Shown here one piece after another: positions 9,123 to 17,769 of a stretch of DNA of 64,000 nt. Under the pieces are notes generated by a model that was not told where the DNA came from, searched no databases, and was given only the letters and a program-made list of their open reading frames with translations. A program made the position numbers and the translations under genes. The DNA is from Sedimentitalea sp041224545 (GTDB taxonomy: Bacteria > Pseudomonadota > Alphaproteobacteria > Rhodobacterales > Rhodobacteraceae). Every line of letters starts with the position of its first letter. Within the stretch, counting starts at the first letter, position 1. The DNA lies in NCBI RefSeq assembly GCF_041224545.1, contig NZ_JBGFGP010000104.1, forward strand, positions 40,668 through 104,667. The letters run 5' to 3'.

Positions 9123-9877
9123 AGACAGCCGTCATTTCCGGTGGCGCAGGCGGTCTGGGCCGAGCGTTGGCAGACCGGTTGCAGGCGCGCGGATACCGGA
9201 CCTTCCTGCTCGATCTCGATGTGGGCGATCTGGTCGAAACCGAGCGCCAGGTGCCGGTTGCCTGCGACCTGACGGATCGTGATCAGCTTGCCGCCGCCGC
9301 TGACCGGATACGGCAGCGGCATCCATGTATCGACCTCGTGATCTACAGCGCGGGAATTACCCAGATCGGCGCCTTTGCCGACCTTCGGGACGCGACGCAT
9401 CGCAAGGTGTTCGAGGTCAACTACTTTTCGGCAACGGCTCTTGCCGGGGCATTGCTTCAGGCGGTGCGGGCAGCCGGGGGAACCCATCTGGCCATCTCGT
9501 CAGTTGCCGGATTCGCGCCGCTGTTTCATCGCACGGCCTACGCCGCGTCCAAGCACGCGCTTGAAGGTTTCTTCAAATCGCTGCGCTCGGAAGAGGCGCT
9601 GCACGGGGTGCGATGCCAGATCGCCGCGCCCTCGTTTGTCGCGACGAATATCGGCAATCCGCAGCTTTGCGCCGATGGCACATCGCGGCCCGGCGCGGCG
9701 GCGGATGGGCTCGATCTCATGAGCGCCGATCAGGCGGCGGATGTCATCCTGCGCGGACTGGACAGCGGTGCGCCGCTTATCCCGGTGGGACGCATTGCGC
9801 GGCTCTCGTGGTGGCTCAACAGCCTGTCGCCGGGTTTCTTCCAGCGTCTTATGGAGCGCAATATTCGCGACCTCTGA
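9119..9877 (+). CDS. Short-chain dehydrogenase/reductase (classical SDR)
   Basis: Classical SDR of 252 residues. The cofactor motif is SGGAGGLG near residues 6-13, the active-site serine is in ISSVAG, and the catalytic YxxxK is YAASK. It overlaps the epimerase gene by 4 bases (ATGA) and closes a four-gene operon with monooxygenase, transporter and epimerase. The set of one oxygenase, two dehydrogenases and a symporter suggests uptake and oxidation of a hydroxylated or ketonic compound such as a steroid or terpenoid. That is inference from composition only. Confidence 0.83.
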   Translation: MKTAVISGGAGGLGRALADRLQARGYRTFLLDLDVGDLVETERQVPVACDLTDRDQLAAAADRIRQRHPCIDLVIYSAGITQIGAFADLRDATHRKVFEVNYFSATALAGALLQAVRAAGGTHLAISSVAGFAPLFHRTAYAASKHALEGFFKSLRSEEALHGVRCQIAAPSFVATNIGNPQLCADGTSRPGAAADGLDLMSADQAADVILRGLDSGAPLIPVGRIARLSWWLNSLSPGFFQRLMERNIRDL

Positions 9878-9958
9878 CTCCTTCCGTGCAAAACCGCTCT
9901 TGCTCGTGCCCGCGATTTCCGGCACCACATCGGGTGGACGGAACGGGGGAGCTTTCCG

Positions 9959-10489
9959 ATGACATTGGCCTATATCAGAACCATGGCGCGCGGGCAGACC
10001 GACATCCTGCTTTCGGATTTCGCGGATCGTCTGATCGCTCGCGGGGTGCGCGTCGGCGGTGTCGTACAATCCAACACCACCTGTTCGGACAGCCACCTTT
10101 GCGACATGGATGTGCGCGTGATGCCGGATGGACCGGTGTTCCGGATTTCGCAATCCCTTGGCGCGGGGGCGCGCGGATGCCGGTTGAACCCCGATGCGCT
10201 GGAGCAGGCGGTGGGCCATGTGGCACAATCGCTGGACGCGGCGTCGGGGCGGCTGCCGCAGGTGTTGATCGTCAACAAATTCGGCAAGCACGAAGCGGAC
10301 GGGCGCGGGTTCCGGCCATTGATCGCCGAGGCGATGCTCGCGGGTATTCCCGTGCTGACCGCAGTGAACCCGACCAACCATGCGCAATTCCGCGACTTTG
10401 CCCAGGGACTGGAGCTATGCCTGCCAGGGACCATGACGGCGCTGCTGGACTGGGCCGCCGAGGTCGTTCCGGCCGAACAGATCGCGTAG
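9959..10489 (+). CDS. DUF2478 family protein
   Basis: A 176-residue cytoplasmic protein. It resembles the DUF2478 family, often found near molybdenum-related genes, with the characteristic N-terminal pattern (DILLSDFADRLIARGVRVGG), an ISQSLGAGARGCRLNP segment and a later VNKFGKHEADGRG segment. The last is reminiscent of the nucleotide-binding fold of P-loop-derived NTPase-like domains, but no intact Walker A is visible. It starts 81 bases after the SDR gene and is not obviously part of that operon. Function unknown; the family call is from memory of its motifs. Confidence 0.65.
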   Translation: MTLAYIRTMARGQTDILLSDFADRLIARGVRVGGVVQSNTTCSDSHLCDMDVRVMPDGPVFRISQSLGAGARGCRLNPDALEQAVGHVAQSLDAASGRLPQVLIVNKFGKHEADGRGFRPLIAEAMLAGIPVLTAVNPTNHAQFRDFAQGLELCLPGTMTALLDWAAEVVPAEQIA

Positions 10490-10541
10490 CTGCCCTGCCT
10501 TTGATGGCGATGCCGGGTTTGCGTGGAGTGGTCGTTTTGCG

Positions 10542-11015
10542 TCAGCGGACCAGCGTCGGAATCACTGCGATCAGGGCATAGGTCTCACCCGACACGACCT
10601 TGTCGCGCAGGGCGAGGATCACGCGGTTGGCGGTTGTCTCAAGCACGACGGCCTGCACGACATGGGCAGTGTCAGACATCAGCGTGACGCTATGGGTGCG
10701 CCGCGCCCGCACCGTGGCCCGCCCGACTTCGACATGGGCCTGCAACTGCACGATCGCTTCTTCCCCCACGAGCCTTATCTTTGCACAGCTTTCCTGCTTC
10801 ACGTCGGGAAACCTGTACTCGTCGCCGGTAATGAGATCGCTTGCCCTGCTCAGGGTTTGACGGCGACAGACGCCGTCGATCACGTCGATATCTTCGAGAA
10901 ACACACAAAGACAGGATTCTTTGCCGCCGTCGGGCCATGCGGGAACATTGGCGATGGGGAGTTCGGCGGCCATCTCGCCGGGTGCGAAAAAAGCGTACTC
11001 TTTATTGGATACCAT
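10542..11015 (-). CDS. Hypothetical protein with upstream CtrA motif
   Basis: A 157-residue protein that I do not recognise. It has no signal peptide or membrane segment. The second half is rich in beta-strand-like sequence (VGEEAIVQLQAHVEVGRATV and following) and ends with a short hydrophobic tail. There are three Cys in the first 80 residues. I chose the ATG at 11015; an in-frame TTG lies three codons upstream. A full TTAA-N7-TTAAC site lies 26 bases upstream, which suggests cell-cycle or motility-type control by CtrA. It converges with the DUF2478 gene, with 52 bases between. Confidence 0.6.
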   Translation of the reverse strand: MVSNKEYAFFAPGEMAAELPIANVPAWPDGGKESCLCVFLEDIDVIDGVCRRQTLSRASDLITGDEYRFPDVKQESCAKIRLVGEEAIVQLQAHVEVGRATVRARRTHSVTLMSDTAHVVQAVVLETTANRVILALRDKVVSGETYALIAVIPTLVR

Positions 11016-11040
11016 GACCTGCAAACCCCGATTGCATTTG

Positions 11041-11056
11041 TTAAAAAAGTGTTAAC
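11041..11056 (-). promoter_or_regulatory. Putative CtrA-binding site
   Basis: TTAAAAAAGTGTTAAC matches the full CtrA consensus TTAA-N7-TTAAC, and a third TTAA follows directly at 11057. It lies 26-41 bases upstream of the ATG of the minus-strand orphan gene, in an AT-rich promoter-like stretch of otherwise GC-rich DNA. CtrA is the essential or flagellar response regulator of Alphaproteobacteria. Control of this gene is inference. Confidence 0.55.
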
Positions 11057-11287
11057 TTAACTTCTCAAAGTTGGAATATAAAATTGGCCAGAATGTGACG
11101 ATGTTGGCGATCCGTTGCAAAAAATCGTCGTTTGCAGCTGTTTCTATGGGGTTTTTTCTCCCATGGGATGTGTCCAACTGACGCGGCACACGCTCTGCGG
11201 TTTGCGCGTTGCGTCGGCATCCGCAGACGGGCCATTGCCAAAAGGGCACCTTCTCCGGCACGCTCCGCACAAAACGATGAGGTGGAC

Positions 11288-12688
11288 ATGACACAGATCT
11301 GGGCGTGGACAGCATCCGAAATTGCGCGGGCGATTCGCGATAAACAGATTTCCGCAACCGAGGTTGCACAGGCGCATCTGGCGCGGGCCGACTCCGTGAA
11401 TCCGCACATCAACGCGGTGGTCGACAGCTTTCACGATGAAACGCTCGACGCGGCGCGGCAGATCGATGCGCAGATCGCCCGGGGCGAGGATCCGGGGCCG
11501 ATGGGCGGTGTGCCGGTGACGATCAAGGTCAATGTCGACCAGCGCGGCCATGCGACGACCAACGGGCTGAAGTTGCAGAAGGGGCTGATCGCCAATGAAG
11601 ACAATCCCGTGGTGTCAAACCTGCGCAAGGCGGGCGCGGTGATCGTCGGACGCACCAACACACCGGCCTTTTCGCTGCGCTGGTTCACGCGGAACGATCT
11701 GCATGGCCAGACCCTGAACCCGCGCGACCCATCGGTCACCCCCGGCGGGTCATCCGGCGGCGCCGGCGCGGCGGTGGCCGCGGGGTTGTGCGCGATCGGG
11801 CATGGTACCGACATCGCGGGCTCGGTTCGCTATCCCGCCTATGCGTGCGGTGTGCACGGGCTGCGGCCGAGTCTCGGACGGGTGCCGGCGCATAATACGA
11901 CGGGCGGGGATCGCTTCATCGGGGCGCAGATCATGGCGGTGTCCGGGCCGCTGGCGCGCAGTATCGCGGATATCGGTCTGTCGCTGGAGGCCATGGCGCA
12001 ACGCGACCCGCGCGATCCGTGGCAGACAGTCGCCCCGCTGGCACAGGGCGCGTTCGACAAGCGCGTCGCACTGAGCGTGGCGCCCGATGGCATGGCGGTC
12101 GACGACGCGGTGAGCGCCGCCCTGCTGGATGCGGCGGATCGGCTGAGGGCCGAGGGCTGGACAGTTGACGAGGTCGCGTGTCCGCCGATGCGCGATGCCG
12201 CCCGGATCAATGCTATCCTGTGGATGGCCGAGCACCAGTTCGCGGCCGACGATCTCGTTGCCAGGGAAGGCGATGCGGATGCGGTGTTCGTGACGCGACA
12301 GATGCGCGCCGACGCGGGGGAGCCCGATCTGGAGCGGGTGATGACGGCCCTGCAAAGCCGCGCCGGACTGATCCGTGCATGGGAGACATTTCTGGCGCGC
12401 TATCCGGTCCTGCTCTGCCCGGTTTCGGGTGAACTGCCGTTCGAACAGCAAAGCGACGTCCGCTCGGAGGCCGATTTCAGACGCATCTTCGAGGCGCAAC
12501 TCACACAGCGGGCGTTGCCGACCCTGGGCCTGCCCGGCTTGTCGGTGGCGACCGGACAGGTTGGCACTCTTCCGGTTGGCGTTCAATTGATCGCCGGGCG
12601 CTTTCGAGAGGATATCCTGCTCGCGGCAGGGGCGGCGATCGAAAAGGGCGGACCACCTGTGCACGTCGCCGAACCGGGGCCAAGATAG
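11288..12688 (+). CDS. Amidase signature family hydrolase, possible malonamidase
   Basis: Cytoplasmic amidase of 466 residues. The Ser-cisSer-Lys triad is clear: K80 (VTIKVNVDQ), S155 (GGSSGGAGA) and S179 (DIAGSVR). The 24-residue spacing between the two serines equals that in malonamidase E2. The ATG at 11288 gives the normal start; an open frame extends upstream to 11132 without support. It faces the GntR regulator of the malonate genes, 8 bases apart, so a role in releasing malonate from malonamate or a related amide is plausible. Other small amides are equally possible on sequence alone. Confidence 0.8.
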   Translation: MTQIWAWTASEIARAIRDKQISATEVAQAHLARADSVNPHINAVVDSFHDETLDAARQIDAQIARGEDPGPMGGVPVTIKVNVDQRGHATTNGLKLQKGLIANEDNPVVSNLRKAGAVIVGRTNTPAFSLRWFTRNDLHGQTLNPRDPSVTPGGSSGGAGAAVAAGLCAIGHGTDIAGSVRYPAYACGVHGLRPSLGRVPAHNTTGGDRFIGAQIMAVSGPLARSIADIGLSLEAMAQRDPRDPWQTVAPLAQGAFDKRVALSVAPDGMAVDDAVSAALLDAADRLRAEGWTVDEVACPPMRDAARINAILWMAEHQFAADDLVAREGDADAVFVTRQMRADAGEPDLERVMTALQSRAGLIRAWETFLARYPVLLCPVSGELPFEQQSDVRSEADFRRIFEAQLTQRALPTLGLPGLSVATGQVGTLPVGVQLIAGRFREDILLAAGAAIEKGGPPVHVAEPGPR

Positions 12689-12696
12689 CCGAGGGC

Positions 12697-13353
12697 TCAA
12701 CCGGTCTGTTTCAGGCTCGACATGAGGTGTCGGAACTTTTCCCCCTGAACGGCAACATGGGCGCGCATCCGGTCTGCGGCGGCGGCTGGATCGCCGATCC
12801 TGAGCGCGTCGAGGATGGTTTCATGCTCGGCCATCGAGTGTGCCATGCGTCCCCGCAGGTGCAGTTGAATGCGGCGATACGGTTTGAGTCGATGCTGAAG
12901 CCGCAGAGCCTCGTTTGCCAGAAAGGCATTCCCCGTCTGCCGATATATGGCCTGATGAAACCGTTCGTTTTCATGGTAGTAGCCATCGGTATCGTCGGCA
13001 CGCAACGCGCGTTGGCACTCCTGATTGATCTTTTCCAGTTCTGCGAGGGCGTCGTCGCAGATTCGCATCGCGGCGAGCCGTGCGCAAACCGCTTCGATCT
13101 CGGCCATGGTTTCGAACATTTCCATCAACTCGACGGGGCCGGGCTGTGCAACAAAGACCCCGCGCCGCGGCATTTGCACCGCCAGCCCGGACGCGACCAG
13201 ACGTTGCAGAGCCTCGCGAACCGGGGTTCGGGACACGCCGAACTGTTGTGACAGACGAATTTCGTCAAGCCTGTCGCCATCGTCGAAGGCACCGGTGAAT
13301 ATCAGCTTTTCCAGTTCGTCAGCGATCAGATCAGCGCGTCGAATGTCCATCAC
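12697..13353 (-). CDS. matR: GntR-family regulator (FCD domain), MatR-like
   Basis: A 218-residue regulator with an N-terminal winged helix (about residues 8-70, including SQQFGVSRTPVREALQRL) and a C-terminal all-helical FCD ligand domain with His and Asp metal-ligand candidates. It is divergent from the malonyl-CoA decarboxylase gene, and the gap holds a TTGTATACAA palindrome, the kind of site FCD regulators bind. In rhizobia MatR represses matABC and responds to malonate, and I infer the same role here. Repression of its own gene is likely as well. Confidence 0.8.
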   Translation of the reverse strand: MMDIRRADLIADELEKLIFTGAFDDGDRLDEIRLSQQFGVSRTPVREALQRLVASGLAVQMPRRGVFVAQPGPVELMEMFETMAEIEAVCARLAAMRICDDALAELEKINQECQRALRADDTDGYYHENERFHQAIYRQTGNAFLANEALRLQHRLKPYRRIQLHLRGRMAHSMAEHETILDALRIGDPAAAADRMRAHVAVQGEKFRHLMSSLKQTG

Positions 13354-13372
13354 AAACTCTCCTTGCCATATA

Positions 13373-13403
13373 TTGTATCCCGTTCTTCAATTATTGTATA
13401 CAA
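13373..13403. promoter_or_regulatory. Putative MatR operator region
   Basis: TTGTATACAA at 13394-13403 is a perfect 10-base palindrome, and a second half-like copy TTGTAT lies at 13373-13378. Both sit between the divergent GntR gene and matA. The core TGTATACA fits the general TNGT-N3-ACNA pattern of GntR FCD operators. Confidence 0.6.
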
Positions 13404-13514
13404 AAAGCTTGACTTTGAATCCTGAAATCCGGAGGTTGCAGCGCGTGGTCAAGGGCGCTCCCCGATTCAGGAACGGGCACATCCTTGGCCAGGTGTCTTG
13501 ATGGGAGCGTGGGG

Positions 13515-14762
13515 ATGAGCCTGTTATCGGACCTGATGAACACGGTATTCGCGCGGCGCTACAGCCGGGCGACCGAGCCGGATCGGAGCGGGCGCAGCAT
13601 GCAAGAGCTGTGCGATGCGTTGCTGGGCAGTTCCGGCGAGGTGTCGGGCATGATCCTGGCGCGTCATATCCTGGATCGTTATGCAGAGATGGACGACGCG
13701 GATAAGCGCGCGTTCTTCGGCTTTCTGACGACACGGCTCGGTATCGACGCGCAAGCGGTGCGTGACGCGCTCGCCGCTTATGAGGCCGCTCCCACGAAAT
13801 CGACCTATCGTGCATTTCTCACGGCATCCGAGGCCCGGCGTCAGGAGCTTGCCCGACGGCTCAACCAGGTGCCAGGAGCCACGGGCAGGCTCGTCGAAAT
13901 GCGCAAGGACCTGCTGCGCCTGATGCGGGATGCGCCCGAGTTCGGCACGGTCGATCTCGACTTTCGCCATCTCTTCTCGTCCTGGTTCAACCGGGGTTTT
14001 CTCGTGTTGCGTCCGATCAACTGGGAAAGCCCGGCGGAGATCCTCGAAAAGATCATCGCCTATGAAGCGGTTCACGAGATCGGCAGTTGGCAGGAACTGC
14101 GCCGAAGGGTCCAGCCTGCGGATCGCCGCTGTTTCGCGTTCTTTCATCCCACCATGCCCAGCGAACCGCTGATCTTTGTCGAGGTGGCGCTGACCCGCGG
14201 CATTGCGTCTTCGGTTCAGACACTTCTCAGCGACAAGCGTGAAACCATCCGCGCCGAAGAAGCGGATACGGCGGTGTTCTATTCCATCTCGAACTGTCAG
14301 GACGGGCTTGCCGGGATTTCATTCGGCAATTCGCTGATCAAGCAGGTGGTGGCGGACCTGTCGCGTGAATTGCCCGGGCTTCGGACCTTTGTGACCCTCT
14401 CGCCGATTCCGGGTCTGACCCGTTGGGCGCAGGAAGAGGAGGGCGATCTGCGCGACGACACACCCGAACGGCAAAGGCAGCGCGCGGCGTATTACCTGTT
14501 GCATGCCAAACGTGACGATGGTGCGCCGTATGATCCGGTGGCGCGATTCCATCTTGGAAACGGGGCGCTGGTCCACGCGGTCCATGCGGGGGCGGATATG
14601 TCGGAGAACGGGCTGTCCCAGTCCGGCGGGGCGATGGTCAACTATCTCTATGACCTGTCCTTGATTACCCAGAACCATGAGCGCTATGCCAGCAAACAGA
14701 CCATTGCCGCGTCGCCCGAGGTGACCGCCCTGGCGCAGGCAGCCCGGAAACCGAGTTCGTGA
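13515..14762 (+). CDS. matA: Malonyl-CoA decarboxylase
   Basis: Converts malonyl-CoA to acetyl-CoA and CO2. It has 415 residues with an N-terminal helical domain and a C-terminal GNAT-like catalytic domain. Family segments such as FVTLSPIPG and the His-containing FHLGNGALVHA followed by MSENGLSQSGGAMVNYLYD are visible. The ATG at 13515 is preferred over a weak upstream TTG. It is divergent from the MatR-like gene and 12 bases before matB, matching the rhizobial matR-matA-matB order. No malonate carrier gene (matC or a TRAP system) is in the window. Confidence 0.92.
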   Translation: MSLLSDLMNTVFARRYSRATEPDRSGRSMQELCDALLGSSGEVSGMILARHILDRYAEMDDADKRAFFGFLTTRLGIDAQAVRDALAAYEAAPTKSTYRAFLTASEARRQELARRLNQVPGATGRLVEMRKDLLRLMRDAPEFGTVDLDFRHLFSSWFNRGFLVLRPINWESPAEILEKIIAYEAVHEIGSWQELRRRVQPADRRCFAFFHPTMPSEPLIFVEVALTRGIASSVQTLLSDKRETIRAEEADTAVFYSISNCQDGLAGISFGNSLIKQVVADLSRELPGLRTFVTLSPIPGLTRWAQEEEGDLRDDTPERQRQRAAYYLLHAKRDDGAPYDPVARFHLGNGALVHAVHAGADMSENGLSQSGGAMVNYLYDLSLITQNHERYASKQTIAASPEVTALAQAARKPSS

Positions 14763-14774
14763 GGACATAACATC

Positions 14775-16286
14775 ATGGCAAATCCACTCTTTGACACGTT
14801 GTTCGGGCGCTATGTCGGGCAGGACACGGTTTTTTTGCACCTGCCGGACGGGCGCACGATAACCCACGGCGCGTTTCTCGAGCAGGTGGCCCGCTTTGCC
14901 CATGTCTTCGTGGAACTCGGGGCGCAACCCGGCGACCGGCTGGCGGTACAGATCGAGAAATCGCCCGAGGCGCTGGCCGTCTATGCCGCCTGCGCACAGG
15001 CGGGGATCATCTTCCTGCCGCTCAATACCGCCTACACGGCGGAGGAGGTCAGCTATTTTGTCGCGAACAGCGGTGCGCGGGTTCTGATCTGTGACGGGTC
15101 CAGGGTGGATGCGCTTGGCCCGGTTGCCGAGGCGGCGGGGGCCGTGCTGGAAACCCTGAACGCCGACGGCACCGGCACATTGTCTGACAAGACAGAGGAC
15201 AAGCCGGCAGTCTTTGACACGGTGCCGCGCGCAGCCGGTGATCTCGCGGCCTTTCTCTATACGTCCGGCACCACAGGCCGGTCCAAAGGGGCCATGCTGA
15301 CCCAGACCAACCTGCTGTCCAATGCCGAGGTGCTGGCCGATTACTGGCGGTTCGGTTCCGGGGACGTGCTGCTGCACGCGCTGCCGATCTTTCACACGCA
15401 CGGGCTGTTCGTGGCGACCAACATCACCCTGATTGCGGGTGGCTCGATGATTTTCCTGCCCCGGTTCGATCTTGACCAGATCATTGCCGATCTGCCGCGT
15501 GCAACGTCGATGATGGGGGTTCCGACATTCTATACGCGCCTGTTGGGCGATGACAGGTTCGATCGGGAACTGGTGCAGCACATGCGCCTGTTCGTATCGG
15601 GCAGTGCGCCCTTGCTGGCCGAAACCCATGCCCGGTTCGAGGCGCGCACGGGCCACCGCATTCTTGAGCGTTATGGCATGACCGAGACCAACATGAACAC
15701 CTCCAACCCCTATGACGGCGAGCGCCGCGCCGGGACGGTCGGCTTTCCGTTGCCGGGCGTCGAACTCAAGATCACGGACCCCGGCAGCGGCAGGACCCTG
15801 CCCGATGGCGAGGTCGGCCAGATCGAGGTGCGCGGCCCCAACGTGTTCAAGGGCTATTGGCAAATGCCGGAGAAGACGCGCGAAGAACTGCGCGAAGACG
15901 GGTTTTTCATCACCGGCGACCTCGGGATGATCGACGAGCGCGGCTATGTCCAGATCGTCGGTCGCAACAAGGACCTGATCATTTCCGGTGGCTATAATAT
16001 CTATCCCAAGGAAATCGAACTGGTGCTGGACGATCAGCCCGGAGTGCTGGAAAGCGCGGTGATCGGTGTGCCGCATCCGGATTTCGGCGAAACCGTCGTG
16101 GGCGTTCTGGTGGCCGAACCCGGCACTACGCCTGATCCCGAGGCGATCATGGCCGCCGCGGCACAGTCGCTCGCCCGGTTCAAGCATCCGCGCAAGTTGA
16201 TCGTGCTGCCGGAATTGCCGCGCAACACGATGGGCAAGGTACAGAAGAACCTGCTTCGCACGCAATTCGACGGGCTGTTCAAGTAA
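14775..16286 (+). CDS. matB: Malonyl-CoA synthetase (malonate-CoA ligase)
   Basis: Adenylate-forming enzyme of 503 residues that activates malonate with ATP and CoA. The AMP-binding signature YTSGTTGRSKGAML is near residue 160, the core motif YGMTETNMNTS near 300 with GTVGFPLPG after it, and the C-terminal hinge GRNKDLIISGGYNIYPKEIE near 400. The Arg in GERRAGTVG is where MatB enzymes bind the distal carboxylate of malonate. It follows matA in one operon, so malonate goes to malonyl-CoA and then acetyl-CoA. Confidence 0.92.
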   Translation: MANPLFDTLFGRYVGQDTVFLHLPDGRTITHGAFLEQVARFAHVFVELGAQPGDRLAVQIEKSPEALAVYAACAQAGIIFLPLNTAYTAEEVSYFVANSGARVLICDGSRVDALGPVAEAAGAVLETLNADGTGTLSDKTEDKPAVFDTVPRAAGDLAAFLYTSGTTGRSKGAMLTQTNLLSNAEVLADYWRFGSGDVLLHALPIFHTHGLFVATNITLIAGGSMIFLPRFDLDQIIADLPRATSMMGVPTFYTRLLGDDRFDRELVQHMRLFVSGSAPLLAETHARFEARTGHRILERYGMTETNMNTSNPYDGERRAGTVGFPLPGVELKITDPGSGRTLPDGEVGQIEVRGPNVFKGYWQMPEKTREELREDGFFITGDLGMIDERGYVQIVGRNKDLIISGGYNIYPKEIELVLDDQPGVLESAVIGVPHPDFGETVVGVLVAEPGTTPDPEAIMAAAAQSLARFKHPRKLIVLPELPRNTMGKVQKNLLRTQFDGLFK

Positions 16287-16481
16287 CCTTGTGGCGCGCT
16301 GTGCGGTTTACGTTTTGCGGGTGCGACCACGCGCCACACGTTTTGCGCGAGCAATCCGCCTGTGATAGTGACAGTACGAACCCGTCCGGTCTGGTGCCGA
16401 TTCAGGGACGTCGTGAACTGCCCTGATCCTTCGCCGGCCGGACGGCACGACAAGCCCCACTGGACATCAGCGAGATTTGAT

Positions 16482-17588
16482 ATGCACTCCACAATCCGTA
16501 ACCTGACCATCGCGTCCCTTTTGCCGTTGGCGACAACCGCCGCTGCAGAGATGAAATATGAGAATGGCAATGGCGGCAGCGTGCTGCTCTATGGTCAGTT
16601 CGATCCGGCATACCTGTCGTTTGACGACGGTGAGGAAACCACCTCTGACGTTGTCGATAACTCTGCCTCCAACAGCCGCGTCGGCCTGTGGGTGCGCCAG
16701 AACTACGGTGCGAGCGAGTTTGCGTTCAACTTTGAAACCGCTCTCGGCCTGCGCCCGTCCGGAGGGCTGTCGCAGAACTTTACCCCCAAGGGGGCCAACT
16801 GGCAGCGTACCAGCATCCGCAAGGTGGATTTCAGCTACAAGACCGACCGCTACGGTGCGTTCTTTGCCGGTCAGGGCAGCATGTCGACCGATGGCGTCGC
16901 CGAGGTTGACCTGTCGGGCACATCGCTGGCCACCTATGTGTCGATCCCGGATACCGCAGGTTCGTTCCTGTTCCGTGACAGCGCCGGTGTCTTGTCGGAT
17001 CGTCGTATCGGCGGCTCGTTCAGTGATTTTGACGGGGCGCGTCTTGGCCGTGTGCGGTACGACACGCCCAGTTTCGCGAATTTCACCCTGTCGATTTCCT
17101 GGGGCGAAGAGATCCTGGCCGAGGACAGCGAGCTGGAAACAACCGCAATCGCGCTGCGCTACAAGAACACCGTCGGCGATTTCAGGATCGAGGGTGCGCT
17201 CGGCTATTCCGAAACCCGGCCGGCAGAGAATGTCGAAAAGTATGATGACACGATCGGTTCCGTCAGCATGCTGCACGCATCCGGTGTCAGCGTGACGCTG
17301 GCGGCAGGGGATCGCTCCGACCACGGGTCCTATACCTATGGCAAGCTCGGCTATCAGGCCGACTGGCTGAGCGTTGGCAAGACCGCCGTGTCGATCGACT
17401 ATTACGATGGTCGTGACCGGAGCGTGGATGGTGCCGAGGCCGACTCGTTCGGCGTCGGCATTGTGCAGAGCTTCGATGCCTATAATGTGCAGGCTTATCT
17501 TGGCTATCGGGATTACGATCTGACGGAACCGGCGGCGAGCTATCAGGATGCCTCCTCGGTGATCTTCGGCGCCCGCTGGAAGTTCTGA
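16482..17588 (+). CDS. Outer-membrane porin
   Basis: A 368-residue beta-barrel protein. An N-terminal signal peptide (about residues 1-22) ends in TTAAAE, the body consists of alternating amphipathic strands with acidic turns, and the last residue is the phenylalanine needed for BamA recognition (ARWKF). The start at 16482 removes an unsupported 40-codon upstream extension. It lies 195 bases after matB and has its own strong terminator, so it may be separately expressed or form a malonate-linked uptake pore. It resembles the trimeric general porins of Rhodobacterales. Confidence 0.88.
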   Translation: MHSTIRNLTIASLLPLATTAAAEMKYENGNGGSVLLYGQFDPAYLSFDDGEETTSDVVDNSASNSRVGLWVRQNYGASEFAFNFETALGLRPSGGLSQNFTPKGANWQRTSIRKVDFSYKTDRYGAFFAGQGSMSTDGVAEVDLSGTSLATYVSIPDTAGSFLFRDSAGVLSDRRIGGSFSDFDGARLGRVRYDTPSFANFTLSISWGEEILAEDSELETTAIALRYKNTVGDFRIEGALGYSETRPAENVEKYDDTIGSVSMLHASGVSVTLAAGDRSDHGSYTYGKLGYQADWLSVGKTAVSIDYYDGRDRSVDGAEADSFGVGIVQSFDAYNVQAYLGYRDYDLTEPAASYQDASSVIFGARWKF

Positions 17589-17616
17589 TCCGCCAACCGG
17601 ATGACAAGACAACCGG

Positions 17617-17642
17617 AAACGCGCCCTGCGGGGCGCGTTTTT
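17617..17642 (+). terminator. Rho-independent terminator after the porin gene
   Basis: The stem CGCGCCC/GGGCGCG has a TGCG loop, extended by A-T pairs into a five-T tract (TTTTT). It ends 29 to 54 bases after the porin stop codon. Confidence 0.85.
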
Positions 17643-17769
17643 CGTTGATATCCACCGCTGGCGGGGCTTCGCGCCTGAATGCCTCTTGCGCCGCAGCCGC
17701 CCGACCAATAGAAGGCCCCAAATTCGCAAGGGTGCGCGGGGCGCACGCCGGAACCTATGGGGAAACACG

